From Monocercomonoides exilis (lineage: Eukaryota; Preaxostyla; Oxymonadida; Polymastigidae): 64,000 bases of DNA. Where the stretch lies: assembly GCA_001643675.2 (NCBI GenBank), contig LSRY02000011.1, forward strand, positions 1,656,501-1,720,500, read 5' to 3'. Made by a program: the position numbers and the translations under genes. Positions 59,593 through 64,000 of this stretch are shown here, one piece after another; within the stretch, counting starts at the first letter, position 1; each line of letters begins with the position of its first letter. Under the pieces are notes generated by a model. The model was not told where the DNA came from. It was given only the letters and a program-made list of their open reading frames with translations, and ran no database searches.

Positions 59593-62221
59593 GGGAATAA
59601 TGGCTTTCAGGATTTGTGCTGGATGAAACACATGGCTTTTGTTTCGTTGTGGAAAAAGTCGATTTTTATTTTTATTTTTCATTTTCATCGTTTCACTTTT
59701 TCTTTCTTTCTTTCTTTCTTTTTCTTTTGTTTTTAAAAATTTTTCATTTTTCATTTTTTAGATAATTTAATAACAGATAATAAAGAAAATATGAATAACA
59801 AGCTCAATATTTTCCCATTAAAAATTCCAGTTTTTCAATAATTGGAAAATCTCATTTGCCGATTCGTTATCATTTAATTTTACTCTTTATATCACTTAAC
59901 CGCAACTAATTACAATGGTCTGCATGGTAAATTTGTAATTTTTCTGTTCTCAAAACAGGGAGGCAACGCATAAGCAGTTTTTTCTTTCTGTGATAGATTT
60001 CGATCCTGGAACTGATGATTTGGATAACATGTACCCCCATGCATTTGTAGATGATAATGGAAGAGTCAGTTCTTTTTATTACAGTGTTTTTTCAACTTGC
60101 GTCATGCTTTCAAGAAAGAAACAAGCAATCGAATCTGTGTTTTGAGTCCTGTGCGCATTTCGTGAACTGGCCTTTACCAATCTGGCATATTATTTGAATC
60201 TATATTTGTTGTGATGCATTTTATTTGGGAGCGAAGAATCCAAGCAACGTTTGTGAGTTTTGAAACATTCAACAATTTCGACCAAAAGCCTTCTAAAGCA
60301 GAGAATATTTTTCCGATTCATCTCTGCCTTCACTGCTCATAATGTTTGCCCTATCTTTTTTGCATTTAGAGATATAAATATTTGCATTTTTATTTTATTA
60401 TTTTATTTTTATTTTTCATTGTCTTTGTTTTTTTGCGATTGTTGTACTCCTGATAGATTTAACAGAAATATTTTTGCCATTTTTTTATGCATTAGAAAGT
60501 GCGCCATAATTCATTGGGCGAATGCGAATGAGATATAAGATGGAAAAACGCGAATGTTCATCCAAAATCTTTTTTGTTTGCTGTATATCTTTTGTGAGCG
60601 ACTTGTTCTCTCTTTTCTGCATACCGCCGTTTTATCCCCTTGAAGTCAACATTGTACAAACTCTCACGTTTCTGACCATTCTCATTTTTCGCGATTCAAT
60701 CTTTTTTTTTTGCGAGCCAACATTCTGCTTATCTGCTGGAGACAATTCACAACAGCAGCCTTTCAATTGCGTTTTATTCTCTGGCAGCTTTTTCTTTTCT
60801 GTGCATTCGCTCACTGACTGTTGGTACTGGAGCTTTTTCAATTTTTCTGCTTGCTGTTTCTCCACACTTCCTCTTCAGCGATGAATTCACTTCAACTGAT
60901 TGCACACAGAAAGCACTAAGCCTTCTATCCGATTCAGTAGCAAGTTTGCCCAAAGAAACAGCTCTTCATTTTACAGCAGAAGATTTATGGATTTCTTCTA
61001 TTCGCATTCAGCATTTCTCTTTGCTGGCCGAAGTGCAGACGCTCTGACGTATCGCTTTTGTTCGGATTTTGCTTTTCAGAAGTAGCTGGTTTTGGATTTA
61101 TTGGGGACTCTGCTCCTTTCAATTTGCATTGGACTTGTTGGATGAGCTCGATCGCAGAAAAATGTTCAAGAAAAGTGAACATGCTATATTACTTGAGCTC
61201 TTTGCACATGAAGCAGAAAAACCACACAGCTGAAAGGGTTTTCTGGATTGCTTCAACAATATTCAACCAATATCTGCAGTACGTGTGGTATTATTGCTGA
61301 AGATTTTTCAGAAGAAGCCAAAGGAAGAGGACTCACCTGGATTCGAAAAGGCAGAGATTCAGATTGGTGAAAGGAGCATCAAGCCAAAGAGAAAATAGGC
61401 ATTTTCTATTTATTCCAATTGAATTGAAATCATCAGGTTTATTTAGCTATCGATCCATGAGCGCTGATTGTGCGTATTATTTTATTGTTTTCTCAGAGAG
61501 GCAGACAAACTTGACAACAGCAAAACTGGAATTGCAGGAAATGGTTCGTATTTATTATTGAATGGCCTGAAGCGTTGCCAAAGGACTTTTCAAAAAAGAA
61601 AAAAAAAACTATCACTCGTGAGCTTGCTCATGCAAAGTCATGTTTGGATTTACACTTTCAGTCAAAACCATTCAGATTATGGCTGAAAATGTGGTTGAAT
61701 CATTTGCGAACAGATTCAGAAAATGAAAATGAAGATAGGCTGAAATGGAAGAAACAAACAGCGAAACGGTCCTTTTCTTTCTTATTTTCACATTGATTTT
61801 ATTTGATCTTGCATTGGAAAAAGATTGTGAGTCAAAAATGCACCTAAATTTGTGAAGGCCACGATTGAGAGACAGAAATATGAGATTTTGAATAATACGA
61901 GGAAGAATGAGAAAGTAATTTCAATAAAGATGTCATTGTTGCTGAATTACAGAAGCCATTGCAAATTTGAATTTGAAAAGTCTGATGCCTTGTTTTGGCC
62001 ATTTGAATGAAGCTCGAATTTTGATTTTTCAACAAAAAGAAAATAATGACAACAATACAAAAGGGAAAAAATATCAAAATCAATCATCATATGAAAAGCA
62101 TTATTGAAGCCATCTCAAGGTGATCTATATTGGGTATTTCTGATCTGTTTCATTTTTTGGAATATCAGAAATGATATAGCAATGGGTTTGATCAAGCGTG
62201 CAAAATCAAACAACATTCGCA
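59593..62221. other. Gene-poor 2.6-kb stretch
   Basis: No intact gene was recognised. A (CTTT)n tract lies at about 59699-59730. A short coding-like piece at about 60000-60150 (FDPGTDDLDNMYPHAFVDD) has no start or continuation. Scattered short frames at 60.5-61.8 kb lack family motifs and are broken by stops. Part of it must serve as the upstream region of the beta-helix protein gene. Confidence 0.5.
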
Positions 62222-64000
62222 ATGGCGGGGCGGCTGCTGGACTGGGTTGTCTTTGTGTGTGCAAGCATTATTAATGCATATTGCTTGAATGATGACGATA
62301 CAGAAAGCAGTTGCATGCAGAGGCACAGCTTGCCTGTTCCAACTCCTCATATTCCCCAAGTGCGTGTTACAAAGACAGTCATATCGTGCTCATCTTCATT
62401 GCAATTTGAAAATAGTTCGGCTCTTCTTCGTTGCCTCACATTTGCTGCTTCTGGAAGCATTTCTCCTCGATTTAATCTTTCAAGCACTTTTGTGCAAATT
62501 ATTGAGAGCACCGTGGAATGTGACGTGCATGGTATAACCAGCCCGTTTTGGAGTTGCGATGGTTCTATTTGCCTTGAAAATGTGACATTTGTGAACCCTT
62601 CAAGTTGCAGTGTGATTGCTCCACTTGTGTCACAGCATCCTTGTGCTGCATCTTCGTTTCCCCAAGCTTTTGAACTGTCATCATCTTCGATTCACTCGTT
62701 TGTTCTCACTTCTTCGCCTTTTCTTCCGTCTGCACCATTCATTTCAGCAAACATTCATCGATCAACCTTCTCCAACATCACATTGTCACCCGATTTCAGC
62801 TTGGAAAACGATAACCGATTTGGTCCAAGGGAAACATCTATGAGCAACACTGTGTTCACGAACGTGAAGAATGTGTATGATGGCGGAATTGTTCGGTCTG
62901 TGAATGCGCCTGAAAACAGCCTTGTGTGCACCAACTGCTCGTTTTTGTTTTGCAACAGAGGACTCAGCAACGATACTCGCCAGCGTCATCCTTCGCGTGT
63001 AACTTATTCCAATAAATCCTGTTCTTTCAATGACTCTTTATTCACATTTACGTCTGAAGGTCAAGGAGGAGCAATATATGTGGGTGGAAACGGTTCTCTG
63101 TGTGTTTATCGATGCACTTTCAAAGATTGCCATTCTATGGATAGGGGTGGAGCAATGTTTTGTAGCTATTTTTCGCATTGCTTTGTTTGCGATTCTGATT
63201 TCTGCGGATGCAAAGCCGAAAGCGCAGATGGTGCAATTACTTACTGGCATGGAAATCATCATTTAACGAAATCCTGCGTATTTGTAAATTGCACATCAGG
63301 AAGTTTTTTTGGAGCAATGAATTGCGAAGGAGTACCAATTGATAATCTTTTGTTGAATTGCACTTTTTCTTATTGTTGTTGCAATAAATCATATGCAGGC
63401 GTTTTGGGTATTCCCTATCCACTTGCTGAGTTTTATATTGTGGATTCTTTGTTTGAACATTCATCTTCAGCCCAAGCAGCTGGAGCTATATCATTATATG
63501 GTAGTTCTGATAACTCGTCAATGAATTGGAAATTTTTGCTTTTTCGCAACAACACATCGCCTTTGGGAAATGATGTGCAAGCAGTCTCATCAATGGCTGA
63601 TAAAGTGAACAAAAGCCAATTTGTGAGTTGTTTTTCTTCGAGTCAACAGCCTCGATTTATTCATTGCCCCAAATCAGGATCGTGCAGCAGTGCTAACAAT
63701 GAGGCAGATTGGCTGCCTGATCCTTCTCCTGTGGAGATCAATGTGAAGGGGGCAGGAGAAGACCTGGCATCGTGCGGAGGAGAAGGAAGCGAATGCAAAA
63801 CCGTTGGCCATGCGCTGACTCGTTCGATCTCGGTGCTGAGCCAACGGATTCTGCTTCACAGCGAAGGATTTACCGTTGGGCACATTGAGGTGGACATGCA
63901 GTATATTGTGGTGAAAGCAAAGTTTCCTTCACAAGAACAAGGCAGCAGGCCGGCCATCACGACAAGCACATCAGCAGAGGTATTCTGCAATGTTGTTGAA
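62222..64000 (+). CDS. Secreted Cys-rich right-handed beta-helix surface protein (3' partial)
   Basis: An open frame of 593 codons that runs off the window. A signal peptide is plausible (MAGRLLDWVVFVCASIINAY). Repeats of the form G-G-A-[IM] followed by C-x-F-x-x-C recur: GGAIYVGGNGSLCVYRCTFK, DRGGAMFCSYFSHC, SCVFVNCTSGSFFGAMNC and LLNCTFSYC. This is a parallel beta-helix pattern like that of chlamydial Pmp proteins and of large families in oxymonads. Many N-x-[ST] sites suggest N-glycosylation. Near residues 505-560 a different module begins (INVKGAGEDLASCGGEGSEC, then KTVGHALTRSISVLSQRI), typical of where a new helix domain starts. The likely role is a cell-surface or secreted glycoprotein. 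The C-terminus and any membrane anchor lie outside the window. Confidence 0.8.
   Translation, partial: MAGRLLDWVVFVCASIINAYCLNDDDTESSCMQRHSLPVPTPHIPQVRVTKTVISCSSSLQFENSSALLRCLTFAASGSISPRFNLSSTFVQIIESTVECDVHGITSPFWSCDGSICLENVTFVNPSSCSVIAPLVSQHPCAASSFPQAFELSSSSIHSFVLTSSPFLPSAPFISANIHRSTFSNITLSPDFSLENDNRFGPRETSMSNTVFTNVKNVYDGGIVRSVNAPENSLVCTNCSFLFCNRGLSNDTRQRHPSRVTYSNKSCSFNDSLFTFTSEGQGGAIYVGGNGSLCVYRCTFKDCHSMDRGGAMFCSYFSHCFVCDSDFCGCKAESADGAITYWHGNHHLTKSCVFVNCTSGSFFGAMNCEGVPIDNLLLNCTFSYCCCNKSYAGVLGIPYPLAEFYIVDSLFEHSSSAQAAGAISLYGSSDNSSMNWKFLLFRNNTSPLGNDVQAVSSMADKVNKSQFVSCFSSSQQPRFIHCPKSGSCSSANNEADWLPDPSPVEINVKGAGEDLASCGGEGSECKTVGHALTRSISVLSQRILLHSEGFTVGHIEVDMQYIVVKAKFPSQEQGSRPAITTSTSAEVFCNVVE

Noticed and set aside
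59935-60160. Possible small gene with ATG, GTAAAT intron and FDPGTDDLDN segment
   Set aside because: The spliced frame hits a stop immediately, and the coding-like segment has no start or continuation.
1-64000. tRNA genes, CRISPR arrays, bacterial operators and riboswitches
   Set aside because: None seen. No cloverleaf with a T-arm consensus was found outside coding sequence, and the gene structure is eukaryotic.

Overview
The window is eukaryotic nuclear DNA from a gene-dense, AT-rich protist genome. TAA, TAG and TGA all act as stops, and most genes carry several short introns (about 40-130 bp). The best guess for the host is an oxymonad such as Monocercomonoides. This rests on the intron style, a member of what looks like a large oxymonad-type family of paralogues (51.5-52.8 kb) and a Cys-rich beta-helix surface protein of the kind abundant there (62.2 kb to the end). 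The organism assignment is inference from recalled family features. Gene models were built by joining exons by hand at GT/AG sites, keeping frame and following conserved protein motifs.

Layout: LRRC51-like (+, cut by the left edge); a 2.2-kaa disordered ASH-domain protein (-); DPH5 (+); ribosomal protein eL20/RPL18A (-); splicing factor PRPF38B (-); SmD3 (-); an SFI1-like centrin-binding protein (+); a divergent USP deubiquitinase (-); a calcineurin-B/CHP-like EF-hand protein (-); UGGT (+); an SNM1/PSO2 beta-CASP nuclease (-); BRK1 (-); a flavodoxin-fold protein (-); a 1.5-kaa coiled-coil/disordered protein (-); BLOC1S1 (+); dihydropyrimidine dehydrogenase (+); a SUKH (SMI1/KNR4) protein (+); a decayed pogo/Tigger-like transposase (+); the multigene-family protein (-); a helical-repeat/zinc-ribbon protein (-); a PB1-domain protein with a Cys/His/Met-rich tail (+); and a secreted beta-helix protein (+, cut by the right edge). 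From 1 to 49 kb it is packed housekeeping DNA, with divergent start codons only 36 and 54 bp apart. From 49 to 64 kb it is looser, with a transposon relic, two gene-free stretches of about 2.6 kb and lineage-specific families.

No operon-like pathway is apparent; the genes are ordinary housekeeping neighbours. They cover translation (eL20, DPH5), splicing (SmD3, PRPF38B), ER folding quality control (UGGT), pyrimidine metabolism (DPD), DNA interstrand-crosslink repair (SNM1), ubiquitin removal (USP), endolysosome biogenesis (BLOC1S1), actin nucleation (BRK1) and basal-body/flagellar structure (SFI1, LRRC51, ASH protein). The most notable signals are: a UGGT whose catalytic D-x-D motif is replaced by H-P-S; a strongly biased splice-donor motif GT(A/T/G)TG in about 42 of 60 traced introns; 19- and 20-nt microexons; a DPD with an N-terminal zinc-finger-like extension; huge serine/acidic disordered insertions inside conserved enzymes; and sharp base-composition changes inside single genes.
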